A stretch of DNA of 38,984 bases, from contig JBBBWG010030887.1 in NCBI GenBank assembly GCA_037176905.1, forward strand, positions 3,310-42,293, written 5' to 3'. Positions 22,401 through 33,905 of the stretch are shown here, one piece after another. How positions within the stretch are numbered: the stretch's first letter is position 1; every line of letters starts with the position of its first letter. The stretch is from Azolla pinnata (Eukaryota; Streptophyta; Polypodiopsida; Salviniales; Salviniaceae). The notes under the pieces were generated by a model. It had not been told where the DNA came from, searched no databases, and was given only the letters and a program-made list of their open reading frames with translations. A program made the translations under genes and the position numbers.

Positions 22401-23256
22401 TCAAGATTCCATTAACCGGTTGAATCTTTAACCGGGCTCGACTCGGCTGCTGTTCAAGATTCCATTAACCGGTTTCGGTCTGGCTCGGCTCAGTTCGACC
22501 TTCTAGCGACCCGGTTTGACCGGCTTGGATCCGTTAAGCTAATCAAGTGCTTTTTTTATCGTCAATAAAGTGTAAAAAACTATTAATCTTGATATAAAGT
22601 TTGCCCTAAACCGTTTAACCGGCTTGGATCTGTTAGAGCCGATCAAGTGCTTTTTTATTGTCAATAAAATGTAAAAAAAAAAGTATTAATCTTGATATAA
22701 AGTATGGCCTAAACCGTTTAAGTCTTCGGCCTAAACCGTTTAAATCTTAATTTCTTTTGGCCTTAACCAGTTTAAGCCTTAATAGGCTTGGCCTAAACCG
22801 GTTTAAATCTAAACAGATCTAGCCTGAAAACCAATTTAAGTTTTAACAGGTTGGCTCGGGCTTTTTCTAAACGCTCTGGCTTGAGATCTCCTAAGCCGGT
22901 CAAACCAACCCGAGGCGTTGCTGATACGTAGACGATAGGTCCGATCGGGTCTGGGCACGAGATAACCTGATCGGATCCGGATGCAGTTCAGGGTTCAGGG
23001 TCCAGGGTTCAAGGTTTGATCAGAGTTACAGGGTTTTTACCGCAATGTAGAGGAGCGAGTGCAGAACGATGGTGTGAAAGCGACCGAGGTAGGAATCGGC
23101 GAGGAATCCGCCCGGGATTCCGAGGATGTACGCGGCCCCGATCCAATTGGACACTGTCGTCACCGCGCTCGGCAGCGACTGGTGCATGCCCGAGATCAAG
23201 TACGTCACGAGGTTGGCCGCGAGCGAATAGAAGGCCAGACGCTCTGCCGCCTCCAT
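19476..23256 (-). CDS. NPF (NRT1/PTR family) transporter
   Basis: Three coding exons, 23256-23041, 22290-21572 and 20280-19476, join in phase to 579 aa, about the family's usual length. The protein opens MEAAERLAFYSLAANLVTYL, containing the ExxER motif (Glu2, Glu5, Arg6) linked to proton coupling in TM1. It then shows AAYILGIPGGFLADSYLGR, GTGGIK, FGADQF (135-140), a PTR-type FFFAVNIGALL segment, FRWLDKAAI at the exon 2/3 junction in the central loop, and C-terminal WLVPQYFLVGLAEIFTY. NPF proteins are plasma- or vacuolar-membrane proton-coupled carriers of nitrate, peptides, hormones or glucosinolates; sequence alone does not give the substrate. An Ala/Ser/Asp-rich insertion (about 146-195) sits before TM5. 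Most NPFs have 20-90 residues before ExxER. An acceptor-like gattttgcag just before the ATG hints at a missing 5' coding exon, possibly near the N gap. Confidence 0.9.
20986..21500. repeat. Direct duplication inside NPF intron 2
   Basis: Blocks at about 20990-21115 and 21360-21505 share the order: catgaaaagaattgag-like, aagaaaggaaga, then gcaa(a/g)gctctcg(t/c)tcg and atc(t/c)tctt. Offset is about 370 bases. The intron (20281-21571) shows no other gene. Confidence 0.6.
22365..22870. repeat. Repeats in NPF intron 1
   Basis: A block of gattccattaaccgg plus gggctcgactcggct occurs two to three times at 22369-22480. A unit of about 100 bp starting at ggcttggatc(c/t)gtta occurs at about 22522 and 22621. 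A run of (C)CTAAACCG(G)TTTAA motifs fills 22600-22820. A poly-A run (about 22305-22325) lies next to the exon 2 acceptor. Confidence 0.75.
22981..23030. repeat. Degenerate telomere-like GGGTTCA run
   Basis: Four or five GGGTTCA/GGGTCCA units lie at the start of NPF intron 1, just beyond the donor at 23040. They resemble drifted TTTAGGG repeats. Confidence 0.5.
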
Positions 23257-23344
23257 CGCTGCAAAATCGCGAATCCAGAATCGGATATCAGTAATCGATC
23301 AACAATCAGGATTAGCATCAACATAATCATCCTCATGATTGATT

Positions 23345-23808
23345 ATGTTCATGCTAATCCTTATGCTACTAATCCTCATCCTTAGTACATGCTAATCCTG
23401 ATGCTAATAATCCTCATCCTTAGCACATGCTAATCCGGATGCTACTAATCCTCATCCTTAGTACATGCTAATCCTGATGCTAATCCTCATCCTTGGTACA
23501 TGCTAATCCTGATGCTTCTAATCCTCATCCTTAGTACATGCTAATCCTGATGCTAATAATCCTCATCCTTAGTACATGCTAATCCTGATGCTAATAATCC
23601 TCATCCTTNNNNNNNNNNNNNNNNNNNNNNNNNNNNNNNNNNNNNNNNNNNNNNNNNNNNNNNNNNNNNNNNNNNNNNNNNNNNNNNNNNNNNNNNNNNN
23701 NNNNNNNNTCCTGATGCTAATAATCCTCATCCTTAGTACATGCTAATCCTGATGCTAATAATCCTCATCCTTAGTACATGCTAATCCTGATGCTAATCCT
23801 CATCGACC
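23345..23808. repeat. 38-bp tandem array interrupted by an assembly gap
   Basis: Copies of a 38-bp unit (core cttagtacatgctaatcctg), with shorter variants, run into N at 23609 and resume at 23709. The 100 N are a placeholder, so the real array length is unknown. The left end (23295-23370) is more diverged and partly palindromic. It lies directly upstream of the NPF start codon. Confidence 0.9.
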
Positions 23809-25877
23809 TCTTCATCGATCGATCCGATGATGATTGTATTCTGCCGAGCAACCCATTTCTGCCCTGATTAACCTCTAACCCTACACCCTAATCATTTCTG
23901 CCAACACCAACCTGCAATCCACACACCTTATGATGCCCATTTGATGAACGGGAAGGAAGTATTAAATTTTTACCCAAGATAAAGCAAGCTGCTCTCCAGC
24001 CACCGCCGCCATTGCCGATCCGATCCATCTCCACTCCTTCCTAGATGATCCTAAGTGAAAGATATAATAAGAGGGAGCCCTTTGATTTTGTGGACTAATT
24101 GCTGTTTTCTTCCCCTTGAGTGTGATTAGGGAGGCTAATCCTTGAGATTAGGGGGCTGAAATCTTCCTTCCATAATTGCAAAGGCAAGGCAAACCATAGA
24201 TGATTAAGAAGCATTAATTTAGCACAGAAGAACAAATTCTTCCTGTCTACTCTCTCACAGGAAGAAAGCCTGATTGAATCTCTCTCATCACACAAACACA
24301 TCACCATTCATTTAATTGCAATCATAATCACACACACAAAAAAAAAAGGGTTGGGGGATCAATTCCTACTTGGCTACAAAAAAGTGCGCTTAACTAAACT
24401 ATTCTTCCCTTTTTCTAAGCATGAACAGCATTCTAGAGATGTTGCAAACATCAAATCATATTGGGGTGATGATTGTAGGCCAATAAAGTCTTCAACAAGG
24501 ACATTAAGAAAGCGCACAATATTAGATGAGTCATGTAATCCAAATCATCCACAACAAAGTCTCATGCACAACAAGCAAAACAAAAACAAAGTAGTAGTAG
24601 TAGTAGTCCTAGTCGTCGGAAAAAAGAAGATTGGTCAGGAGTTGAGAGCTCGAATCGGAGTTGGCAAGATATTTCAGGTAATGCGACTGAAATCGGATCA
24701 TGACAAGTTCTGACTACCGATCTAGCAGCAGATTGGCCCCCTTTCCTACTCAATTGGGGGCATAAATTGACTTGCCAAATCCATTGGGCTGCCCAAAGCA
24801 AAGAACCCTATCAAGGCTATTTGCTAAGTCTCTCCTGGAATTCGGACGATAGTTTCTGAAGTGAATGACATGGCCGAGAGGAGATCTCAAGTTTTCAACG
24901 ACCCTGTTTGCAGGTCCCAGCCGTTGCGATTTGATGGTCCCAATAGCTCAAGTCGTTCATGTCAACAATATACTTGCGGCTTGGTTTCCGAGGTGTGCGT
25001 TGAAACCGATCTAATGCGACTTCAGGTCCTCAGACTCTAGAAGCAACGAAGCACAAACACAGGAATGGCCATTCACAGGTATCGTAATGCTCTTAATCAT
25101 ACAACACTCAAGCTTACAAATTTGAGATAGCTAAACCGGCTATCTTATTGCTTTACAAGCCTCTAACGATACGAATAAGCGCAAAGACTTAGGGTTAGAT
25201 CTTATAAAAGAAGGCAAGCTACCATCGCCTGAAGATCGAAGTTTCACTACATGGAGAGACCTTGTTGAGATGGCTAACGCTCTTGCTTTAACATTCAGTG
25301 AAGTTCTAATTGATAGTCGTTTGATGTGATTAGACACATGACGGAAAGGTTAGGTCAGGTTAATTAACTAAAAGATTATGTTTAAGAAAGCATCGCAAGG
25401 AATCAGAAAGTTCAGATTCGCTGGGGTCTATAGCCACAAATTGTTACCGCAATATTTCTGAGACAAGATATTTTTTGCAATGAAGCTGCCAATTTTCTTC
25501 TCAAATGTATGAGATCATCAGAAGATAAGATCTCTGCTGATGAAATTAGATCGCACCGCTACAACCATGTGACTAAGATACATTCGTGATTTGATGTTTA
25601 TACAACACATGTTTAGTGCATACAACAAGCGTATGCGCTACACAATCGGCCCTTATCACATGAAATGGTGAGATCCATCATTGAATGCTTCTGTTTAGCC
25701 CATTCCGCAACCAGCATATTCATTACAATTTTCATGTATGTGATTCTTTAACAGTGCTGATTTTTGGAGTGCTCTCTTTACCACAAGCATGCCTGTGCTT
25801 AATTTGATTTCATTGCTTCATCTTCAGTTTTATTGGCACATTTCGACAAGCTTCACAGCTTTTTGGGTTAGCAAAAC
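23809..25877. other. No gene seen; downstream flank of the coiled-coil gene
   Basis: The 2 kb between the tandem array and the stop of the minus-strand coiled-coil gene should hold that gene's 3' UTR and the NPF promoter. Open frames here (for example 24351-24713 and 25140-25337) have no domain features. Simple repeats: (AC)n/(A)n near 24330 and (GTA)n near 24590. Confidence 0.45.
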
Positions 25878-28800
25878 TCATGCCTTCTTTTTCTTCTTTT
25901 TCTTCTTCTGCTTCTCCTGAGACTTGGCGCGCGTTGTACTCGCCTTGGCACCAGCGATCTCACCCTTTTTCTCCTTGCTTTTCGTGGCATCTGCATTGCC
26001 TCGTGCTTTACCGATTGAACTTGATTTGACTTTACTCATCGCCTGCTCTTTGATCTGCGAAAGGAGACAAAGATGGTGGTGGTTTACATGCCAGGAATGT
26101 TGGCCATGGATCAGGGGGTGCAATCTTGCAGCCTGATTTCCAAAGTGTAATGAGTAAAGAAGCCTAAACCATCAAAACCCTAACCCTCGGCTAGGGTTTT
26201 GATGATGGTGCATAGGCATCAAGGGGGAGGAGTTTTACATACCTCTGCCAAGATAGCTTCAGATGCAGCAAAGCCAAGCTGGAACCGCGATATACTGGAG
26301 GCAAGGAAGGCATTCTCTTTGCATATGCACTCTACCTGCTCTGACGTCGATACGCCAGGGGGTTTGTCCATGCCTGGCATTTCGCCTCCCCATTTCGGCC
26401 GCGGTGTCAGCTGGCGAGTCGCAGCAATAAATGCTTCCACTCTGCCTTTCACCTCATTAATCTTGTCGCTAAGCTCGAGCTCTTCTGCCTTCGCTGCAAT
26501 AACGTCGGCTTTTGGGACACTGCGAGAACAGATCAGAATCCCAAGTCCACAATCAGATTAAAGCCCATTGTTCTATATCACTGTAGTAAGCAAGATTGCC
26601 TGATGGTGCTCTCTCTCTCTAGAACCTGTGAATGCCTGATGCTTTTTTACTTGTTTACTGATGCAATCTACTTAATCTAACCTTTCCTCAATCTAAGTTC
26701 TTGGTATTTTCTGTTTGAATCGAATTCAACCAACACTTAATATTGCTCATATGAACAACTAGATTCCTTAATGCTCCCAATCTTGAAGCTTTACAAGGAA
26801 AAAACAAATCATGAGCATGGGATTGTTGTTAACCTATTGGAGATCTCTGACTGACAAGCCCTCACGAAACCCTGAACATGCTGAAAGTCATGGACACATT
26901 GCATATAGTGTGCCTTCAGTTTCTTGTACTCTTGAATTTCTACATCCTGAACTTTCAATGCACATAACAGTTTTATATTATTGCCCACTTTAGTTCTTGA
27001 ATCAAGTTGAAAGTTGAAGTTATGTAACTTACATATCCATCTAACTGAAAAAGATGGGGAATATAGCATTGTAATCGGGCATCAATCACATAAATAAAGA
27101 ATGAATCGGATCTCTCTTCTACCTTCATGGTGTCTAGTTGTTGTGTTTGTTTTACTTCGTGCCGTATGTCTTTGAGCTCCTGATTTAAGCTCTTTATCTT
27201 CTGATGGAGCCCATTAACCTTTGAAATCCCTGACAGAGGGCCCATTTTAAATGTAGTTTTACAAGGTCAAATCTCAAATGTTGGTCTGTGCAATAGTGAT
27301 CGATTAAGACACATGCTACCACAATCTCTTCTGTGTATATGTAAGAACGTCACCTATGACAATTGCTTTGAGAAAAGACTATAAAAAACCTTTTTTTCCT
27401 CCAAAGAAAGCACACGCATTGCTGTCGATATGTTCTCCTCCAATTCATTGCTGGTCTTATCAGCCTCAATAATCTCCTCTCTTAGGTCCTATCACAATTT
27501 CATACCAATACAAGCATTAAAACCACCACATCATCTAAAACAAAAACATGATACTATGCACAAGTGAGTAAGTTATGCATGGCCAAAGGATGGAACAAAT
27601 GGTTGTAGTCACGACTGTCAGATAAAGGAGAAAGAACCATTAGCTCTGCTCGAATTCTTTGTAAATCTTTCTCTTCATCTAGAAGACGAGATTTCCAAGA
27701 AGAATTCGATGTTTCCATTTCTGAGATGTCTTGCCTCAACTCGTCAGCCAACTCAAAGTAGGTTCCACCCTGTGTTAAATGACATGCATTTTCATTACTC
27801 CGGCCCTTTCCTAAGTATCAAGAGCTCATTCAAAAACGAACGACTTGGAGAACAGAAAGGAACAAAAAAAACCTTTTGCTCAGAGAAACTAGCTTCGCAT
27901 TTAGCATTTTGATACAAGCAGCGCTTCAGCTGACTGCAGATATGATCAAGAAAACTGGAGAATGGAAGCTTGTTTTGGCAGAGCTCTTCAAGTACCTTCC
28001 AAATGGTACAATCAAGATACTTGTTAGGAGATCCAGGACCTGACAAGAAATCTTTATATACAGATATGACATACCCATGAAGAAAAGTTGTTAATATATG
28101 TACATGCATAAATTGGTACATGTACATGGCATTGAACATATAAACCTGAAAACATGCTTTCGTCCTTTGCACGTCCGGAAGTTTGTCATTGTTGCTGCTA
28201 GGAACATTTAGCAGGCTTTCGAGTCTCATCTGGTAAGATGAGCACAGAAGGGAACTCGTGCTTATGAAGATGAAAAGCCAGAACAAAATACAACTTTGAA
28301 ATGCTTACATTCATGCTATTTGTAACAAAATCCTTTTTTATCACTCAATCAATACGACCCACTAAGCACAAACATTAACCTACCTCATCTGGTAAGATGG
28401 GCACATACGAGAACTCATGCTTATGCAGATGAAAAGCCAGAACAAAATACAATTTTGAAATGCTTAAATTCATGCTATTTGTAACAGACTCCTTTTTTAC
28501 CACTCAATCAGTACGACCCACTAAGCACAAAGATTAACCTACCTCATCTGGTAAGATGGGCACAGAAGAGAACTCATGCTTATGCAGATGAAAAGCCAGA
28601 AAGAAATACAACTATGAAATGCTTAAATTCATGCTATTTGTACAGAATCCTTTTTTACCACTCAATCAATAAGACCCGCTAAGCACAAAGATTAACCTAC
28701 CTCATCTGGTAAGATGGGCACAGAAGGTAACTCGTGCTTATGCACATGAAAAGCCAGAACAAAATACAACTTTGAAATGCTTAAACTCGTGCTATTTGCA

Positions 28801-29502
28801 ACAGAATCCTTTTTTACCACTCAATCAGTACGACCCACTAAGCACAAAATTAACCTACCTCATCTGGTAAGATGGGCACAGAAGGGAAGTCGTGCTTATG
28901 CAGATGAAAAGCCAGAACAAAATACAACTTTGAAATGCTTAAACTCGTGCTATTTGCAACAGAATCCTTTTGACCACATAACCAATATGACCCACAAAGC
29001 ACAAAGATTAACCTACCTCGCAATGTTTGGCGAAGGAGAGGCTGTCAAGGTTCCATCGATGGCTACCCCGTGGGCAACAATTCTCGTCGTTCTCGGTGAC
29101 CAGACAACACGGCCCTGCTCCTGGTTCTCCATCCTCTTTATGCTGGCGGAATTCACCATTGGAATCCTTGGGTATGCAACCTGGGTCGAGATTGTTGAGC
29201 GGATGGATTTTGGAAGAAGCGAGCGACAGCTTTCTGAATGCAAACTGATGGGGGCCGCTCTGATTCGCACCGTCAGGGGAAGGGGAGGCAAGGACAGCGC
29301 AACTACATTCTCGCTTGGCAAAAGACTTGGCATTGGTGATGTCGCTGTGGTGATTGTCGCTGTGGTGATTGTTATTGGCAGAAGTGGTAGTGCTGTGAGG
29401 GGAATTCATGGCGGCAGAAGAAGATCGGAGAGCACCCAAATGCTGCTGCTGGGGATGTCGAGGAGGTCGGTGCATGTTAGAAGAAGGTTTCTCTGATCCC
29501 AT
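25878..29502 (-). CDS. Coiled-coil protein, possibly TSNAXIP1-like
   Basis: Nine exons on the minus strand: 29502-29017, 28229-28146, 27995-27873, 27769-27638, 27488-27390, 27218-27123, 26946-26834, 26519-26243 and 26054-25878. They join in phase to 528 aa. Exon 1 (162 aa) is His/Ser/Asn-rich and looks disordered. Exons 2-3 (about 163-231) hold RTKACFQVLEELCQNKLPF and FLDHICSQLKRCLY. Their spacing resembles the N-terminal domain of translin-associated factor X-interacting protein 1 (RLQ.yR.VFe.lI..F..Y.pLL..I..EY). Exons 4-7 are heptad-like coiled coil, and exon 8 carries PRPKWGGEMPGMDKPPG, which I do not recognise. The C-terminus is strongly Lys-rich, ending in a run of Lys. TSNAXIP1-type proteins are tied to cilia and sperm, which would fit a plant with flagellate sperm, but this assignment is weak. 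The exon 4 donor (ATG then gttctt) is the least certain border. Confidence 0.6.
26170..26204. repeat. Small palindrome with telo-box motifs
   Basis: catcaaaaccctaa...ctagggttttgatg forms an inverted repeat of about 13 bp with telomere-like AAACCCTA on both strands. It lies in the last intron of the coiled-coil gene. Confidence 0.6.
28225..29018 (-). repeat. Five tandem copies of intron 1 of the coiled-coil gene
   Basis: Five direct copies, each 158-159 bp, begin (on +) with CTCAT at 28225, 28384, 28543, 28701 and 28859; the next boundary is 29017. On the gene's strand each copy runs from donor gtaggttaat to acceptor catcttaccag. Copies are separated by just five exon bases, ATGAG, which match the first five bases of exon 2 (the last three also match the end of exon 1). 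The whole intron was therefore amplified head to tail through GAG microhomology. Copies differ by scattered substitutions and one-base indels. Confidence 0.9.
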
Positions 29503-30380
29503 GCGCTGGAAGGAGTTCCATGATCTTCAGTTCTCAGAAGAAGACGAAGGAGAAAGAGAAGCAGAAAGATCAAGGAAGAAGAAGAAGGAGAAGAAGATGA
29601 TGATGACGACGAAGAAGAAGGAGGAGGAGGAGAAGAGTGGGTTCCTTCTTCCTTCCATTAAACCTCGCTCGCCACCATCCCGTGCATCAGAGAGACATAA
29701 CCCTTCGCTTCGCAGAAGAAGAAAGAAGAAGAAGAAGAAGAAGAAGACGATGATGATCATGATGGTGGTCATGGCGGTCATGACCATGATCGAGGCGATG
29801 CTGATGATTATGGTGATGGTGATGATGGTGATGAAGACGATGATGATGATGGTGATGATGATGGTGATGGTGATGGTGATGGTGATGATAATGATGAAGA
29901 CGATGATGATGATGGTGATGATGATGGTGATGGTGATGATGGTGATGAAGACGATGATGATGGTGATGAAGACGATGATGATGATGATAGTGTTGGTGAT
30001 GGTGATGATGGTGGTGGTGGTGGTGACGAAGATGGTGATGATGGTGATGGTGGTGATGAAGATGGTGATGGTGGTGATCGTGGTGACGGTGATGATGGTG
30101 CTGATGGTGATTATGGTGGTGATGATTCTAATGGTGATGGTGGTGATGGTGATTATGGTGGTGATGATTCTAATGGTGATGGTGGTGATGGTGATGGAGA
30201 AGATGATGATGGTGGTGGTGACAATGATGATGGTGATGGTGATGAGATGATGGTCATGATGGTGACCAAGAAGATGATGATGATGGTGGTGGTGATTGTG
30301 GTGATGGTGATGATGGTGGTGATGATGTTGATGGTGATGATGGTTATGAAGATGGTGATGATGGTGAAGAAAATGATGGT
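29503..30380. repeat. Long GAT/GGT simple-sequence tract and GA-rich leader
   Basis: 29530-29640 and 29715-29750 are GAA/GAG-rich. From about 29745 to 30375 the + strand is almost only GAT, GGT, GAC and GAA triplets, with higher-order patterns such as gatgatgatggtgatg. It lies just upstream of the coiled-coil gene, so on the transcribed strand it would be ATC/ACC-rich leader or promoter. Open frames through it on both strands (poly-Asp/Met or poly-His/Thr/Ile) are repeat artefacts. Confidence 0.85.
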
Positions 30381-30839
30381 CATACATTCACCATATTCCC
30401 AAACTACCCTCCTCGAATGGCATCATGGTTGCATCGCATGCCATCTCTGATCTGCCTTTGATTCGTATCACAATCCAAAAAAATCTCGAAAAAAATGAGG
30501 TTTGACGTGTAGATCCTCTTGCGAGCTTTGATCTGAATCAGAGATCGGCCGAATTGAAGCTCATACTATCGAAGAAGCTGTGAGCATCGCTATAATCGAC
30601 ATTCGAACAACCAACTACTAGCGATGGCAATGTCCATGACGGATGGAGCCATGTTGGATCGACGATATGTTTGAGATGAAGCAAGTATTTGCTGTGGAGA
30701 TAGAATTCATGCTATCTTCGATGAGCAAGAATTATGGCCAACAATGCTCCCTTTAGCATTCATCAACAGTCCGAAACTGCCGAAGCAATCCCTAGTATCT
30801 CATAACAGAGGAAAAAACAGAACGACATTTGTTTTTGAG

Positions 30840-33715
30840 CACATGTCCATCCTCGGGTCGCATCCTGATCCAACGAGGGATAACAGAGGCACAGATTCGA
30901 CGAATTTCTGCAATTATGCTCTACGATTAATTAAGACCTCGACAATCTACTCCTCAGACTGCCGTATCGTAACGAGTAGATCGATCAACGGGTTTGGTTT
31001 TTCATCGGTGTATATGTGATTTTGTGTGTGTTCTAATACTGACCTATCTACTGTCTACTACCACTCTTACTCATAAAATGAACAACACTTTGTGTGTAGA
31101 ACTTTTGCTCTACTTCAAGCAAAGTGTCCTTAAAAAAACTTAAAGTCCATTTACACCGGGCTCCCCATTTTCTTCTTCATTTCCGTCCTTCCTTCGTGCA
31201 CACGGAGTCATCGAAAACAAGAAATGTCGCGTTCTCAGAGAGATCCACAGAAAACACAGGAACTGCGGATCTCGCCCCCCGTCTCTCGCCGGTGATCGCG
31301 CAGACAGACGAACAGACAGACCGACAGACGGTTTCGCCGCACCTCGCAGAGCTTCGTCTCCCTCAGTCAGGTAGGTTTTATTTTCTCCCATTCCTTTGAA
31401 GTCGGCCATCGGAAGCTCCCGCTTTTGATACATGGCTCTCCGTGGCTTGCTTTCTTTTATTTTATTTTTACCTTATGGATCTGTCACACCGCGGAAGCGC
31501 TTGAGAAGGGCCTTGATTTGGTCTACTTTGGTGTTTTACTTGTGTGTTCTCTTTTCTCTCCGATAAGAGCAAATTGCGGTGAATTCATGGTTTGTATTGG
31601 TAGGTCACAATTCCTGGGAATGGACTAGACAGCTTGTAACTTTTCTAAAGTACTTCCCGCTGCTCTGTGATGCCTTCACTGTATCTAACATGTATCAAAT
31701 ACCTGGAAAGAAAGGAACAACTGAAGGACAGAAAGAATGAGGTGTAGAATGGGAAGAAAGGAACACGCACGAGGTGTAGAATGGGAAGAAAGAATGAGTC
31801 TTGTGTGGTAAACACACACATACTCATGCCTAGAATGGAAGCAACAGAAGCTATACATAGCCTCCGCCCAATCATTCGTCCCTCTCATGGACGTCATAAA
31901 TACGAACGAATATCCTTTATTGGAAGAGCAAAAATTTTTGAGGAGTTGGTAGCTCCATACTTGCAAGAGGACGAAAAAGACAAAATGACAATAATGGAAT
32001 ATTTGAGTGAACACACAGACTCTTAAACGAAGTATTTTAACACCGTTCACAACACTGACATGGGAGCTCTACTGATGGCGAAACGCAAATCACAGGAGTA
32101 CCTGTAAATAGGAATTCATGTCTATAATGTGTTTGGAACAATAACTAGGTGAGAAGAAAGTCCCTTAATCTGAATAAATGGGAATTTATGCCAGCCATGG
32201 TTGTGGAAGTATAAGTAGGCGAGAAAATTGGATCTTTTCAACAAAATGTGGATCTATCCTTATGTGGTGGCAGATGTGTCATGAGTCATATTCTACATCA
32301 TTGCAGTCAAGGAATCAACTTCATTACATGGTGGGTATCAGAAGGATGATACTACTGAAGAATTCTGTTATTCCATTGAGGTTCTACTGAAGCTGTACAA
32401 CTGGGTCCTGGAGCCTTAAAAGAGGAAGAATCGGAGATTAAAATCTAACTTTATGGTCTCATAGTTGCTGCAAATGGCATACACATTTACTACGGTGAGA
32501 CCAAGATAAACACTACCACAGCCAACCAGCATTGGAATCTTAGCGTATAAAAAGCTACTCGGCATATGTATCCTTTACTGAGTTTTGGGCTTGTAACGCG
32601 GGATCATGTAAAAGCTGCTATTTTATCTGATAAAAAGAAGCACAAAAAGAGTCTCTTCATTCATTAGAATGGAAATCTTGAAGGAGCACAAAGGAGCAAG
32701 ATAATGGCTTCCAATTGAGTAATTGAGCTATGAAGAGAAATTTTCCTAACATAGCAGATATGATGAGTAAGGGGATATTGAGGTTTGTGCAGTTCATGAA
32801 GCCTGTAAGGAGGTGAATAGCTTAGACAGAGAGCCCATGCTAGCTTAGACCCAAACCTACGTTTTTGGGAACTTGGGACTTCGATTGAAGCTTTGTGGGC
32901 TCCTGTTAAACCATTCCAAATAACTGTTGCAAAGGCGTATTAGTACTCTTCATGTGATCAGCATATCCCTACTCGCAAGGATGAGGTCACCGACACAGCA
33001 TTTACCTGCATAAATACCATGCTCATAGCTGCCCACCATAAACTTCTTCATGGAAATTACCATTCAGTGAAAGGTTCGTTTTGGAGTTGCAGCTGTCGCA
33101 ACTCCCTTGACCCTAACCAGTATATGTGTGTGGGTGTGTGTGTTCTTTATGTATTATAAGGAAGGAGTGAAGTCTAAACGGATCCAATGGATGACTATAC
33201 ATAGATATAGGTACACCTGTATGTGTCTCGATACCTGTATATATCTATGGACAATGTGTGATTGATTAGCCATATGAGAATTTCATTTCAGAATGAAAGA
33301 TTGGGTATGCATACAATAAAATTCACAAAAAAAAGCGAAAGAAACAGAAGAAAAAGCCTAGATTAAATGTTTTCTTACTCATTAGTATGGTAGTTTAATC
33401 CGAGGTGTTTAATACTGAGTCGAGGCAAAGAGCTTGTCTCAGGATCATAATTGCAAAATATCATCTCTGAAGGAATAATATAGAGGAAATGTACCAGTCT
33501 TTTGTTCCCATCTTCAGCATCATCTTGGTGTATAATCTAAGTCACAGTCGCAATCATCTATGCCAATAAGGTATGTGGTTGTGTTCCTATCAGAAAGATT
33601 GCTTGAATTGTGATGGTAGCTGTGTTTTTATTTGTTCATCCTTGAAAATGCGATTCATTTAAGCAGATAAGACCACAAATTATAGGTTTTAACTGTATTT
33701 CCTGCGCCATTCAAG
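30840..33715 (+). repeat. Right arm of inverted duplication: promoter-leader of LUL gene
   Basis: This segment matches the reverse complement of 16.5-19.0 kb in order and with patchy identity; anchor pairs are listed at the left arm. It contains the promoter, the first leader exon (about 31140-31370, donor cag then gtaggt) and most of the leader intron of the RING ligase gene. It is about 0.35 kb longer than the left arm through insertions, for example around 31680-31790 and 33100-33300. Homology fades near 33715, just before the leader-intron acceptor. Confidence 0.85.
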
Positions 33716-33905
33716 GTTTCGGACTGATAAAAAGCTTTGTTTGTTGTTTTTCTTTTTCTCTCACAACCAGTCCAGACACATACATGTACTTTCCCTGAGG
33801 GTTTATATATACTATATATATTACATTTGCCTGCAGGTAACAGTCAAGTTGAGGAAGACATTGTACTGCAAGAGAGTAATAACCCTGCTTTAATTGACCA
33901 TATCG
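31140..33905 (+). promoter_or_regulatory. Spliced 5' leader of the LUL-type gene
   Basis: Leader exon 1 is inferred at about 31140-31370 (ends cctcagtcag before gtaggttt). Leader exon 2 is 33837-33905 (acceptor tttgcctgcag), giving an intron of about 2.47 kb. No TATA box is evident. Long leader introns in plant housekeeping genes often raise expression; that is family-level knowledge, not shown here. Confidence 0.5.

Noticed and set aside
23345..23808. 38-bp repeats considered as a CRISPR-like array
   Set aside because: The units are contiguous with no unique spacers, and the window is plant nuclear DNA.
29527..30387. Long minus-strand open frame rich in His, Thr and Ile, and its plus-strand poly-Asp/Met counterparts
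   Set aside because: The GAT/GGT tract contains no stop codons in most frames, so length is meaningless. There is no domain or splice support.
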